Source: Symsagittifera roscoffensis
Taxonomy: Eukaryota; Xenacoelomorpha; Acoela; Convolutidae
Reading direction: 5' to 3'
NCBI RefSeq assembly: GCF_963678635.1
Contig: NC_087062.1
Span: 35,926,052-35,990,051, forward strand
Length of the DNA stretch: 64,000 bases
Position 1 is the stretch's first letter; every line of letters begins with the position of its first letter. The notes under the pieces are model-generated. The model was not told the DNA's origin, did not search any database, and saw nothing but the letters and a program-made list of their open reading frames with translations. The translations under genes and the position numbers were made by a program. Below are positions 43,142 through 53,855 of the stretch, piece by piece.

Positions 43142-44498
43142 TCGTTCGATATAACTGGGCTATCGTCGCGCCTCCAAAGGCCATCACCGTGGTGACCCAC
43201 GAGGTCCTCAAATTCGATAGTACTCTGACCAAGCTGTCTCCCAGTATCAGATGTGATGTCCCCAGTGGTGGTTGCTGCAGGTTTACTGCCGGGCTCCAAG
43301 TCGCTCGATTGAAGCAAGCTCTCGGATTTGTCTCCGGAACTCCCGTGAAATTATATTTCAATTGATTGTTCTTTTGCACGTCTATTATGCGAGACACTTT
43401 CTTTGCTGGCATCTTCTGTATTCTTCTCTCTGGGGCCTTCGAGCTCCCCATGAGTGGCGTCACGTCACTTATCCCATGTCTGATCACGGTCTGGGAGAGT
43501 CGTACTATGCCTGTGTCGTCGATCGTTCCATAGGGTGCAGTCACCCCGGAACCTGGCGCATTCTTGTTGGCGACCAGTCGTCCAGCTGTCTCTATCAGCT
43601 TCCTCACCGTTTGTTCCACGACGGGGTCACCCAAGGTGTCACTAGGGTCCGGGATCGTTACTCGATCTGTCGCTGTCGGGAGCCGTGTCTCCGTTGCTTG
43701 ACTCATTTCTCGAGGCGTCAAGAGCTCCATCGGGGACTGCCCACGAGGAATATTCCTTGCAGGTATCACTTTCTCCACGGCCGTTGTCAACGCCATCTGT
43801 TCCGATTGCTCTTTGTAGTCCTGCCTCAAACGCTCAATTTCTTGACCCTGCTTTTTGTTGCAGTCTTCGAACAATCTCCTCCACATGTCCCGATCGTCAT
43901 CCATCTTGAGCATGCTTTTGGTCATCTCGTCCAGCTCCTTTTTCGTCCTTTCCAGTTCATCCTTCATCCCATCCAGATCTTGCATGGTTTGGTTCGTCTG
44001 AAACTTCTGTGCTACTTTCGCCCTCTTTGGTGGCACAGCTGCTCTCAGTGGTGAACCAGACGAGGCAGCCTCGCTGTTCATCTCCTGATGCATTCTCGTC
44101 AGCCCGGGTTTGGGCTTGGAGGGCATAGGCTTTTCACCTGGTTGGTAAGTCCTAGAACTTCCCAATCCAGGCTCATTCGCCAAGTCACTCCCTGAGAGAG
44201 CCCCGTTTCTCCACCTCATCACTCTCATGTTCGGGCGGTCTAGTACTCCCCTCTCTCCATATGCTGCCATCAACAGGACTTCCATGGGGCGGTCCCCACG
44301 GTTGTCATGCCCCAAGATGTTGATCAGGGCGGTCAGCAACATGACTACCTCTGGGTCCTCCAGAGCGAAATCTCGATCCATCAGCCGACGATAGATCGCA
44401 TCTATCATTGGTCCTACATATGCCTCTGCCAGGTCCATCAATTCATCCAGGTTGAAATTATCCATTCTGTTCTTCAAGTTCGGTTCGATTTGATTCAA
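43080..44498 (-). pseudogene. Element B accessory protein X1, N-terminus, coiled coil and SGNH block I
   Basis: 472 residues from ATG. A helical N-terminal domain (MDNFNLDELMDLAEAYVG ... GERGVLDRPNM, also in A) and a Pro/Ser-rich linker are followed by a coiled coil at about residues 165-235 (QDLDGMKDELERTKKELDEM). Then comes a linker and HLILGDSLVRVL at about residue 415, the SGNH block I with the nucleophilic Ser. The frame passes into the 42542-43141 frame at 43141 through a small indel. Upstream 356 nt separate it from pol, so X1 must be expressed by its own mRNA (splicing or internal promoter). Confidence 0.8.
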
Positions 44499-44854
44499 AG
44501 GTTTCGAGTGAGTAATTAAATGATCAATCAGGATCTAGAAAAGAAGTCACAATTGTCACACTTGTCAGTTTCACCTTAACATATATCGTTAAAATCTGCT
44601 TAAAAACAATTCAGATAAAAAGACATTTATCCTAAAATTTATTAAAATCAATCGGTCTCTAAAATTTTGGAATTCGACCTAAGATTGGACAGTCCAAACT
44701 TTGGATCTATTCCTAAGATCGTCATTCAGCTGTTCATGGTCACTAACCCCTTGTTACCCACGATCTTAATAACCTAACACATAACATAACATAGCACACA
44801 TGCCACACATTACATACAACTTATTCTTTAGCCTAACACCCTCTCGCAAGTCAC
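44499..44854 (-). other. Gap between pol and X1 in B
   Basis: About 356 nt, conserved with 20188-20546 in A although no protein is encoded. Conservation suggests a regulatory role (acceptor or promoter for X1), or simply recent common origin. Confidence 0.45.
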
Positions 44855-45697
44855 TCAGCCTATACTTAAGTAATATTTCTTATGTACGTATACTTGTATA
44901 TTAGTATCAGAGAATATCACGTGTACAAGCGCGTACAATTCCCGAGGATGCAGTCGTCCTCTGTTTGGATCGTACACTGGAAGTGAGAGGTCCTCCAGGT
45001 CCATTTCCACGAGGAAGTCCCTCAGCCTCGTCAAGGACAAGACTAGGTTCTCTGGGTCCACGTGCTGCTTCTCCGTCGCCCTCGTTACCAAGAAGCATAG
45101 GTATTTTCCCGGTATCTGTGACGCCGCCGGAGGTAAGGCCGCTACGCCCCCTATCGCTGGTCTTTGCTTCCAAAGGAATTCCACGTTTTTGTATTCTCTC
45201 TTAAAATCTGCCGCTAACGCTGTCCTAAAACTCATGTCTGCTGTGATTGCTATCGCACATGTTCTATTTGTGAGTATGAAATCACTGTCTGTTAGTATTA
45301 TGTTACTTGAATATTCATTTGGTAATTTAAAATATGGCTCAACTACCCTACCTATGTCAGGTTTCTTAGGTTCTTCGCCTGTTTCTGCTTCTAAGTCTCT
45401 TGTTTCTCTTGCTACCTTTATTTTTTTTATTTTCAAGTTTTCAGTGTGGGTAAGTCCTACCCCCACTCCCCGGACAAAAATATCCATCGACGTCCCCGTC
45501 GATCGCATACCGGGTATCAAGTCGAGGTTAGAAGCTGGAATGAGTAGTCGTCCTTCCTGGGCAGCCCAGGAAGGATCATCTCGTTCGGTCTTGATGTATT
45601 TCATGCTTTCACGATCTACGTCTTGAATCGTGACGCTGGTCCCCTCTGGGTCCGAGGTCATTTCGTTCAGCCACTCCAAGACACGCAGGTTCGTCAA
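44855..45697 (-). pseudogene. pol: Element B pol C-terminus with macro-like domain
   Basis: 280 residues, uninterrupted here. NLRVLEWLNEM, VFVRGVGVGLTH, NEYSSNIILTDSDFILTNRTCAIAITADMSFRTALAADFKREY, then IGGVAALP, KYLCFLVTRATEKQH, LSLPVYDPNRGRLHPREL and TNIQVYVH. The strand/helix order matches an OARD1/TARG1-type macro domain; the first strand and loop correspond to residues from about 125. The usual GCGLD loop is replaced by DPNRG, removing the catalytic Asp. The stop at 44855 ends the polyprotein at the same place as in A. Upstream it is separated from integrase by a CAG to TAG change. Confidence 0.6.
45444..45504 (-). promoter_or_regulatory. Conserved purine-rich, hairpin-forming segment in pol of B
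   Basis: Same sequence as the counterparts at 169-230 (C) and 21135-21196 (A), with the perfect ATCGACG-GGGA-CGTCGAT hairpin as in C. Third codon positions are conserved across the deep C versus A/B split. Confidence 0.5.
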
Positions 45698-45715
45698 GTC
45701 TTGTTCATATGACTG

Positions 45716-46849
45716 CTATTGTTCGTCGTCGAATTCTACCTCGGGTTTCGACCGGTCGTCTACCCACTCATCATCGTGATCATCGACTATGTCAATGTCT
45801 TGTGACACAGTTATTTCTTCTAGACCCACTACTTCCTCCACTATCGTCTTCAGATCTATCCTATCCACTACAAAGTCGTCACCGTAAGGATTGTATTTCT
45901 TTCTGGGTCTTGTCCCGTCCTTCTGACGAGTCTGTATCGTGAACGGAAGATCCGGTTCCAAATTCTTGGGATCCTCTATCTGTTCGGGATCCTGCCAATC
46001 TTCCTCTGCGTAGCGTAAGGTTTCATCATCTGCTTCGATCACCTCGTTTGGATCCAGGTCCAGCGGTGTATCCGTTCCTTCCTCCACGACTTCGTTTCCA
46101 TCGTTCTTCTCCCTGGTGCCCTTCTCGCTGACCTCACAAGCAGGGTCCATCATTAGATAATCCCCTTCTTCCATATCTGCAGGTATACACCAGTCTTCTG
46201 TCGATGGATTGTGTGGCTTGATGTTCTCGTAGTGGGCGGCTCGGCCAGTACTCAGTCTATAAAAGCGTCCCTCCTGGTGCACCTCTGTAATCATGAAGGG
46301 TCCCCTCCATTTTTTTAGGAGCTTTTTTGTCCCTTTCGGTGGTATAACGTTCTGAAATACCCATACGTAGTCTCCCACCGAGTAAGCCTTTGCACCAGCT
46401 GCTTTCTTGTCGAATCTTTTCCTCTGCCTTGCCTGTGCTTGCTGAGTATTTCGTCTACACAAATCGTTCAACTCCTGTTGGCGTCTGATCACATCCCTCA
46501 CGTAGACCTGTGGAGACGTTTTCTTTCCCTCATACTCTGGGTAGAAGAAGGTTAAGGGTAAAGACTTCTCGTGTCCAGTTAGCATCATGTGTGGACTGAC
46601 TCCGGTGGTGGAGTGTTGCGTGCTGTTATATGCTCCCATCACCTGTAGAAGGTATCTGTCCCAATCGGTCATGTACCTGGAACAATATACTCTCAGCATC
46701 GACACTAACGTCTTATTCTGTCTTTCCACTAAGCCATTCGTCTGAGGGTGGTATGTCATGTAGTGAGCCTGAGCGACATGTGAGCGTCTCATAAGCTCTT
46801 TCGTGAGCTCTCCTACGAAAGCTGTTCCATTATCCGATTGAAACGTCAT
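45716..46849 (-). pseudogene. pol: Element B integrase core C-terminal half and GPY/F-like module
   Basis: 377 residues: second Asp in QSDNG (about 46825), Glu in NGLVERQN (about 46735), KKWRGPF near 46290-46320, then the acidic tail (LDPNEVIEADDETL). It opens through a +1 insertion (a third G in gatgggtcg near 46870) and closes at TAG where A has CAG. Confidence 0.85.
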
Positions 46850-48794
46850 CGGACAACCATGTCTCGCTATCCACGTATTGATCAGATGGGTCGCATGTCT
46901 CTTCCGCCGAGGCAGTTATGCAGGGCACGGCCTCTGCATACTTCGTAAAATGATCTATCATGACCAACACCTGATTATAACCACTGTCTGTCATGCATAT
47001 CTTCTGGTGATCTATCTGCACCACCTCGTTGAATTCAGACGACTCGATCGATTGTAAAGGAAATCGCAACTTCCTTGGATCCTTGACCTGTTGGCATGAC
47101 AGACATGCTGTTACCCACTTCTCGCATGCCTTTTTCATTCCAGGCCACTCAAAGCGCTTCAGGATCCTCTGATATACTTTATCGATCCCCTGATGGCCCA
47201 TCTGATCATGCGATCTGAATAGTAGTTCTGTCTGATAGAGTTGTGGTAACACTATCGCCTTATACTTGTATAGGACTCTGTCTTCTTCTCTTCTTTTGCA
47301 AGCCACAATCCCATCCTTGTTCAAATATAACCTCGCTTCCTTCTGCATGAAGTACTGTCTCAGGATGCGATAACTATCTTCCTCGAGGTCCCCTTTATCC
47401 GGAGCACCATTCTCGATCCACCTTTTCAGATTGCTTAACATGCGATCATTTCTCTGCGCCCTGAGAAGATCCGAGAGTCTGTATCTCGCCTTCAAGTACG
47501 TCTTCATGACCCTCATCTGACTATTCAGCTCATTGGGCTGGTGTGTGTCTTCTTCCATCTTAGCGCACCAAATCTTCGCCAACGGCTGTGTTTCTTTTTT
47601 AAACGGCTGAAGATCAGTCCTGACTACCTCTTTCTGCGGCAACAGACTTATCGAACGTTTCGATACCGCTATTGTCTCCAAATCATCCGCTGCGTTGTCA
47701 AAGACTCTTTCGCTTGGTATAAGGTAGCGATCGCTGTCAGGATCTTGGTACACCTCTCTGTCCAGATCCCTTGCCCGAGTTTCCACTAGTAGTGTGTGGA
47801 TCGCTAGTTCGGACAGTTTTGATCCCGAGCTCGAGTTCCTGTCTGAATAGGTGTCCATTCCTGAGTTTCGGGAATTGTTATCCGTTGAAGAGGTTGTGCT
47901 GGAGACTGCACGCTCCTCCAGATCATGTCTGTGCCTTCTTCGCATCCATCTGAACTCCCCGGACAGAACTTTGTTCTCTAGGTCCTGTTCCTCATCAGGA
48001 ATTTTTTCGTCTACCTCAGACTCCCCGGACAAACTTTCTTGTCCCGGGTGTTGATCTTGTGATCGCTGGTTCTTCTCATCATTCGTCTCCCCGGACAAAT
48101 AGTCTTGCAGCAGGTTTTGTTCTACCCTCTCACCTTTTTTTTCCTGGTCCACAAAGGTAACGGTTTTCCTTCGCGTACTGCTCCCCTGTTCTTTCTGTCC
48201 GTAAGAAGTACTGGTTAAAATCTCGTGGGGTATTGAGGATACTAGTTGCTGAACTATTGTCCTACAATCCCTCTCGTTTTCTTCGTGATGTCGTCTGGAC
48301 GGCATGATCTTCACCTTCTCAGTGACTGTTAGCGATGCCACTGCTGCTGTCCACTCGGGGTCATCTCTGGTCACTTCTCTTTCTAACAATCCACCCAGCA
48401 TCCGCATCACTTGCGGTGTGATCTGCACCGTTTTATCCAATAATGAGAGGCTGTTTATGTTCATGCGAGAGAGTTCTTGCTGGACCAGATTCGAGCGCAG
48501 CAACAGATCCAAGGGGACCGGGTCCTCCTTGGATAGGATCTTTATCTCGGCTGCTTTCTCTACAGGCAAATCAGGATGCCCTGGAATTGGATGTCCAGAC
48601 TTATCCAACCATCTCGTTAAGGGAAGCGCTTCATAAGTTTCTTTGTCCAGAAATGAGAATCCCTCCTTTATTTTCGCCTGATTGGCCTGCTTCTGCTCCA
48701 ATCTTTCATAGAACTCGGTTTTCTTGCTGAGGCTGTCAGCATTCTGGTGTTTATCACGCATCCTATATTCGATTATCTTATGGTAGCCATCCAA
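46830..48794 (-). pseudogene. pol: Element B RNase H end, spacer and integrase N-terminal half
   Basis: 654 residues: NADSLS (RNase H last Asp, about 48735), a hydrophobic-charged spacer, three LSGE motifs, H2C2 finger (HDQMGHQGID near 47190, ACLSCQQ near 47100) and the first catalytic Asp in QIDHQK (near 47015). Unlike A there is no stop after TVTFVDQE, so the spacer is read through to integrase. The upstream edge lies in an 18-nt in-frame deletion beside a 1-nt deletion. Confidence 0.87.
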
Positions 48795-48821
48795 TCTTAC
48801 TATCCATCTACCAATATAACT

Positions 48822-49862
48822 TCAACCAGGATAACGCTCTGTTGTCCACGCGTAACTTGAAGGGAGCGCTCCCAAGTATGCACGGTACTTTTTCACGAAA
48901 GTGACTTCTGCAAACATTTCTGCTTTTGGTGCGCCATATTTCATCTCTGTGTCACTCAAGACCTTGCTGCCGTATGCAATGGGACGGAGAACCGTTCTTC
49001 CGTTCCATTCTTGCTCTTGATGCAATATTCCTGAGATGGCTACTACCGATGCGTCTGTGTCAAGAACATACATGCCCTTTTCTGTAGGCATGCCTAGCAC
49101 TGGCGCTTCGCACAGTTCCCGCTTTATGTTCTCGAAGGCAAGTTGTGCTTCATCGTTCCATTCGATCTTTTTCCCTTTGTTGCGCATTAGCTTTTGCATC
49201 GGATACACCTTGTCCGCATATCCTTTTATGAACTCCCGGTAGTAATTGGCAAACCCTAGGAAGCTCAGGAGCTGTGTGTCCGTTCTGGGAGCTTTCCATG
49301 TCAACACTGCTTCCACTGCTTCCGGGTCCGGCCTCACACCATGCCTGTCCACCATTCTTCCCAGGTACTTAATCGAATCCCTAAGCATTTCACATTTCGA
49401 TGGTTTGCACTTCAATCCTGCTCTTTTCATGCATCCAAAGACCTCATCGAGCCTATCAATGTGGTCTTCCAGGGTCGGTGTCGCTATGACTACGTCATCC
49501 ACGTAACACATCACGAGATTCCCGTACTTCTTGGTCACTCTCGTCAAAGCCTGAGCCATCAGTTTTTGTAAAGTGGCCGTTGCATTGCACAAGCCGAAGG
49601 GCATCCTCTTCCACTGGTACAATCCCAATTCACACGCGAATCCGGTTTTCTCTCTATCCTTCTTCCGCAGAGGGACCTGCCAGAAGGCAGAACCCAAGTC
49701 CAATGTGGTGAAGAACTTGGCATCACCAAGCTTAGAGAGGCTCTCGTCTATTCGCGGTATCGGGTACGCATCTTTTATCGTTACCGCGTTCAAATAACAA
49801 AAGTCGCAACAAAATCTAAGCTGCCCCCTTTCTTTTTTGCCATTACTACCCCGCAAGCCCAT
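48822..49862 (-). pseudogene. pol: Element B reverse transcriptase and RNase H N-terminal part
   Basis: 346 residues: LRFCCDFCYLNAV, LDLGSAFWQ, FGLCNATATL, YVDD (about 49500), LDTDAS (about 49060). It ends after KKYRAYLG through a one-base deletion (gctcccaag versus A gctccccaag). Residues upstream (49863-50014) are in another frame. Confidence 0.88.
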
Positions 49863-50014
49863 GGCGATTTCGAGGGTTCTATCATGTCGTATTCAAGCAA
49901 CATTTCTATTTCCGCTCGGCACGCTTCCGATTTGTGTGGCGTCATTCGTCTTGCGCCTTCCCTGTGGGGAACGGCGCCCTCTTCAAGTTCGATTTCGTGC
50001 TCGACGAAATTACA

Positions 50015-50786
50015 TTAACCGATATCCGCCTTATGTTTTGAAAATACATCTGCGTTCCGATTTAGGAGGTCCCGCAATTTTTCAAAATCTCCCTCACCTA
50101 TTTTCCCTTTTAAATGTTCTATCTCTGGCAAAACCGGTTTGTCAGATTCTAGTTCATATAACGAGGGGCGTTCCGGTAAATTCGAGCAGCTTGATAAGTC
50201 GTCGTCCGTTTCGGATTTCATTGAAAACAATTTATGAATAGATTTTAATTCATTAATCCTCTTTAAAATTTTATCTTTACTAGCATGATAAGGACAGTCT
50301 TTCACACTATGTTTCTTCAAGTTTTGTGTCTCCTCATAGTCGGTCCTCATCGGCAAAGCGTAGCCAAGCTTCTTTCCACGCTGGATTGAAACCGTGGTGT
50401 CCAGTGTGTTCAATAACACACTGACACACAGTCCGTTTCGCGTTACCGAGAAGCTCCGGCCCAAAATCACCGAACTCTGACTATTTGGATTCGGTACTAA
50501 GCAAATCTGTTTACTATCACTTAACGAATTCAAATTCCTCAATCTAAAAATTAACACCACATCTTGTACTGGCTGTAGTTTTACTTTTCTATCTAAAAAA
50601 ATTGGTAACCTTGTTTTCGTCTGTTATTATCCGATTAACTGGTTTCTTAACATACTTCCGGTCCGGGTTTCTAATCCGTATCAGACCGTTGTTCAAGTCA
50701 ATCATCACGTCAAAATTCCTGACAAAATCTCTGCCCAAGATGAATTGGTCGGCGTCGTCCAAATTCTCTACTACCAGGAAGCTCAT
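50015..50786 (-). pseudogene. pol: Element B protease end and protease-RT connection (two frames)
   Basis: Frame 50589-50786 (FILGRDFVRNFDVMIDL, protease end) and frame 50015-50560 (SSVILGRSFSVT, KPVLPEIEHLKGKI, NADVFSKHKADIG). The two meet at a T-run where a +1 shift is needed, as in A. The second ends at TAA where A encodes Cys (two substitutions). The first follows a TGA replacing Trp. Confidence 0.8.
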
Positions 50787-51695
50787 TCAAAGATCCCGTC
50801 CTCCCATGTGGAGGACCGTTATTGGTGTTCTTCGGGCTACGTAAATAGCTCCTCGATTGGCGGCGGCCAATCGGAGATTCGTTGGAATTAGATCTTCCCT
50901 CGTGAAGCCCATTATTTCCCAAGTTTTTATCGGCATCACACTCACTACCGCTCCTGTGTCCAGAAGCCCTGTGACTTCGATTTTCGTTCCGTTGGTTTCG
51001 AGCAGATGTGCGGTCACATCTGCTTCATACCCAATGTGTACTGCATCTTGTTCCATCATGGCGTCATGGCCTATCCTGCGGACTTTGAGTTCCTCCTCAC
51101 CCAAATAGATCTGCCCCATTTGGTCATCATCTGTTGTTACATAAGTCCTAGTGTAGATACTGATTCCATCCACGTTCAGCATCACTTGATACGGCCCATA
51201 GACCTCTAGGTAGCGTCCATGAATTTTCTTCATGCGAGGGCCACCCGTTGTTAGTAGTGCTCGCACAGCTCTCGACTCAGTGCGTGGCTCCACCTGCCTC
51301 AGATAATACGCATATGTGTCCAAATGCATCAAAGTGAACTCGGATGGTTCACTCAGATTTCTGATTACTTGATGTCCGGCCACTAAGATTATCGACTGTA
51401 TTTTGCTTCCTTGTGGCACCATGCCGAACCTCTGACCGGAGATCACATTAAGTTTCATGCTCAAACTGCTTGGTGCTTTATTTTCTTCGAACTCCGTTGC
51501 TTCGAAGGTATTCAGTTGCTCCTGTAGTTTCTCATTCTCCAGTTCAAGTTTCACTTTTTGTTCGATCTCTTTCGTCAGCAGTTCCTGCTGCACTCTATTT
51601 AGACAATCCCTCGCGGCTGCCCTATGATCGATCTTGAAGTCATCGGCCGCAGTTGCTGGTTCCGGTTCACGTGTCTCTTCAGTTACCGCCTGCAT
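50787..51695 (-). pseudogene. pol: Element B protease
   Basis: 302 residues: Glu/Lys-rich helix (IEQKVKLELENEKLQEQL), an intermediate block (LSEPSEFTLMHLDTYAYYL, YGPYQVMLNVDG), and the protease with VTGLLDTGAVVSVMP near 50950. Catalytic DTG intact. It ends at TGA for Trp in GGRDLW. Confidence 0.85.
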
Positions 51696-52453
51696 TTTCT
51701 TCGCCGCCAGCTCTTGAGGTTTATTTTTCTGCGTGCCTCCGCTTCACTCAACAGGCGAGCCTTGCTGGCTTTCACTCCTGACAAAGCTTCTTCATGCCTT
51801 GGATGCTTGATGTCTGCCACTGCATCCCAGAATTGCGGACAATCTGATTTAAAATGACCTTCCAAGTTGCAAAAGAAACACCTCGGGCCGAATTTCGCAA
51901 TTACTCCTCTCATGAAATCCTCATGGTCCAATTCTGACGCATCTTCGTCCTCGAGTCTAAAGCCTATTGCTTTCAAGCCTTGTTTGTAAGCTGGGCATGC
52001 CGACACATGATGGTCCGTTGAACTGCAATTGGCACAAGAGCGTCTCTTGTCCATATCATCCCTCGGTTTGTACCAATTGTTCCCTTGGTTTGCTGGTCCG
52101 TTGTTAAAATTGCCATAATTGTTCTTGTAGTATCCAGATCTCGAAGGAGGTTTCAACAAAAGATACTCTTTTGACTTGAGCCTCATTTCCTCTGGTGTTG
52201 GCGCATTGGTTGATAGTGGTGTGTAATGCGTTGCTAGCATTGTTCGAAGTTCATCATTCTTCACACCATCGATGAATTTTGAGGCTACTGCCAAGTTCAT
52301 CCTTCGGTTTGACTCATCCGGTTGGCTGCGTCTTCTCAGCATTTCCAAGTCGTCTAGAAACTTGTCTATCGTTTCATCTTCCCGTTGTCTCCGTTTCTCG
52401 AAGCGCATCATTGCTTGGTGCCCCTGCACCCCTGATCCAAAACGGTTTAACAA
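51683..52453 (-). pseudogene. gag: Element B gag, nucleocapsid part with zinc knuckles
   Basis: 256 residues: LNRFGSGVQGHQAMMRF, DETIDKFLDDLE, FIDGVKNDELRTMLATHYTP, then CCHC knuckles CANCSSTDHHVSAC (52018-52060) and CFFCNLEGHFKSDC (51845-51885). It is bordered by frameshifts on both sides, one near 51730 where A has a base more in ttatcctttctgcg. Confidence 0.87.
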
Positions 52454-53661
52454 GATTTCGAAGATTTTCTCGGCTGTGTCCGCTGATATTGCTTCTTGGC
52501 CATGACACAGTTCAGGGCTGTTCCTTGCAAATTACTAGTGAGCCCACTGCATTCCTGTCTCTCCGGCAAGTCCTCTTCCTCGAAATGCAGCTTCATCACC
52601 TCTATCCAGGTATCAATACAGCCATCAGATTCGTCTTTATAGCATCTTGGTTTCTTAAAGACTCTTCTGGACTTCTCACTGCGTTCATTGGTTCTGGATA
52701 ACCTTGTAAGGAATGTCTCCAAAGGCCTGTTTAGGGGTTCAAAGGCTGTGGCCATTGCCGTAGCATCCCTTGAGTGTCCCGCCTGAGTGTCCTCACACCT
52801 TGTCAAAGGCTCTGTATGCGGTGCATCCCTGCAATCCGAATCGCCGTGAGTGTTTCCCCCTTGGCCCACATGACTCCTCCCCGGGCTTGCATGCCCCCTG
52901 TTACCGGAATCACTTCTCCCAGTCGCATGTGTGCCTTGCGTTGGTCGTTCATTAGAGGTCTGTCTGTTCCCCGTTGAACTTGCTCTACTGTTCGGGCCCC
53001 ATGTTCTATTATCCCTTGTGGCATAGCCTGTTGAACTGCCCCTGCCTCTAGTGGATCCATATGTCCTCCTCTTTTGATGGTCATTGAAGTTCACCTTCGA
53101 CTCCCTGCTGGGACCTCCCGAGCTCGGTTCCCCTTCTTTTGGTCCACTCTTGCTGCTTAGTAGCCCGTCCAACCTGTCCATGATAGCCTGAGTTCGCCTC
53201 TCCATCATCGCGTCTATCTTTGTGTCAAGAGTCCCAGGAGACTGCTCTTGCTGAATTCTCAAATTCTTTATGTCGTCTCTTAAGCGTAACTCTCTCTGTT
53301 CCGCTTCTCTTGTCATTCGCGACAAGTTCTTCGCTATATGCTCGTCCGTCCTTTCTTTGAAGCGTTTTTCGCTCCTACCAACTTCTTGTCTATTGCGGTT
53401 TATTTCTTCCCGCAGACTTTCTCTTTCAATGTGAACTGCTCTTTCTAGCTCACTCATTCTTATGGACATCTGTTCATTTTGTTCTCCTAAACTGTCCACT
53501 ATGTTGTTCAAGGCTTCTTCTAGTGCTGCCCCGTTATCCACACGTGGCGTCACTAGTGGCGGTGTAACCCTGTCGGTCCCAGGTAGCTTCGTGCTGGTCG
53601 AGATTCGGGCCTTGACTCTCTGCCTCGACGTCTTTTCATTATCCACCTCAGGATCCGCCAA
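52447..53661 (-). pseudogene. gag: Element B gag, central part
   Basis: 404 residues collinear with A gag: coiled-coil-like ERAVHIERESLREEINRNRQEV, Arg/Ser/Gly-rich region, and DGCIDTWIEVM. It ends with a frameshift near 52480 (gtgtccgctg versus A gtgtcacgttg). Opens at a frame change near 53665. Confidence 0.82.
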
Positions 53662-53855
53662 TGCATTGCCTGCCCTCTGTTTCTACTCTCCCCAGTTTGC
53701 GCTCTGAATTTGTCATAATCGCGAAGCGTGTTTATCTCCTTGCTTATCGTTCTCACCACACCAAATTTGTCCATGGTTCCAGTCTCTTTTTCGACGTATG
53801 CCTCATTCTCCTGGGTCAAACTATTGAGGCTGACTTGAGATCCAAAATCCACCAA
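53553..53855 (-). pseudogene. gag: Element B gag, N-terminal remnant
   Basis: Only the part up to about 53670 is in frame: DFGSQVSLNSLTQENEAYVEKETGTMDKFGVV, matching A gag at about residues 188-225. The preceding gag N-terminus, ATG and 5' end of the leader are absent: the sequence jumps at 53850/53851 into leader sequence. B therefore cannot make normal Gag. Confidence 0.75.

Noticed and set aside
36000-44498. Accessory block as a retroviral envelope gene
   Set aside because: I found no signal peptide, furin-type site, fusion peptide or C-terminal membrane anchor in X1 or X2. SGNH motifs in X1 point to an enzyme.
44499-44854. tRNA or small RNA gene in the conserved gap between pol and X1
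   Set aside because: No cloverleaf or A/B box pair could be made out; conservation between A and B is explained by recent common origin.
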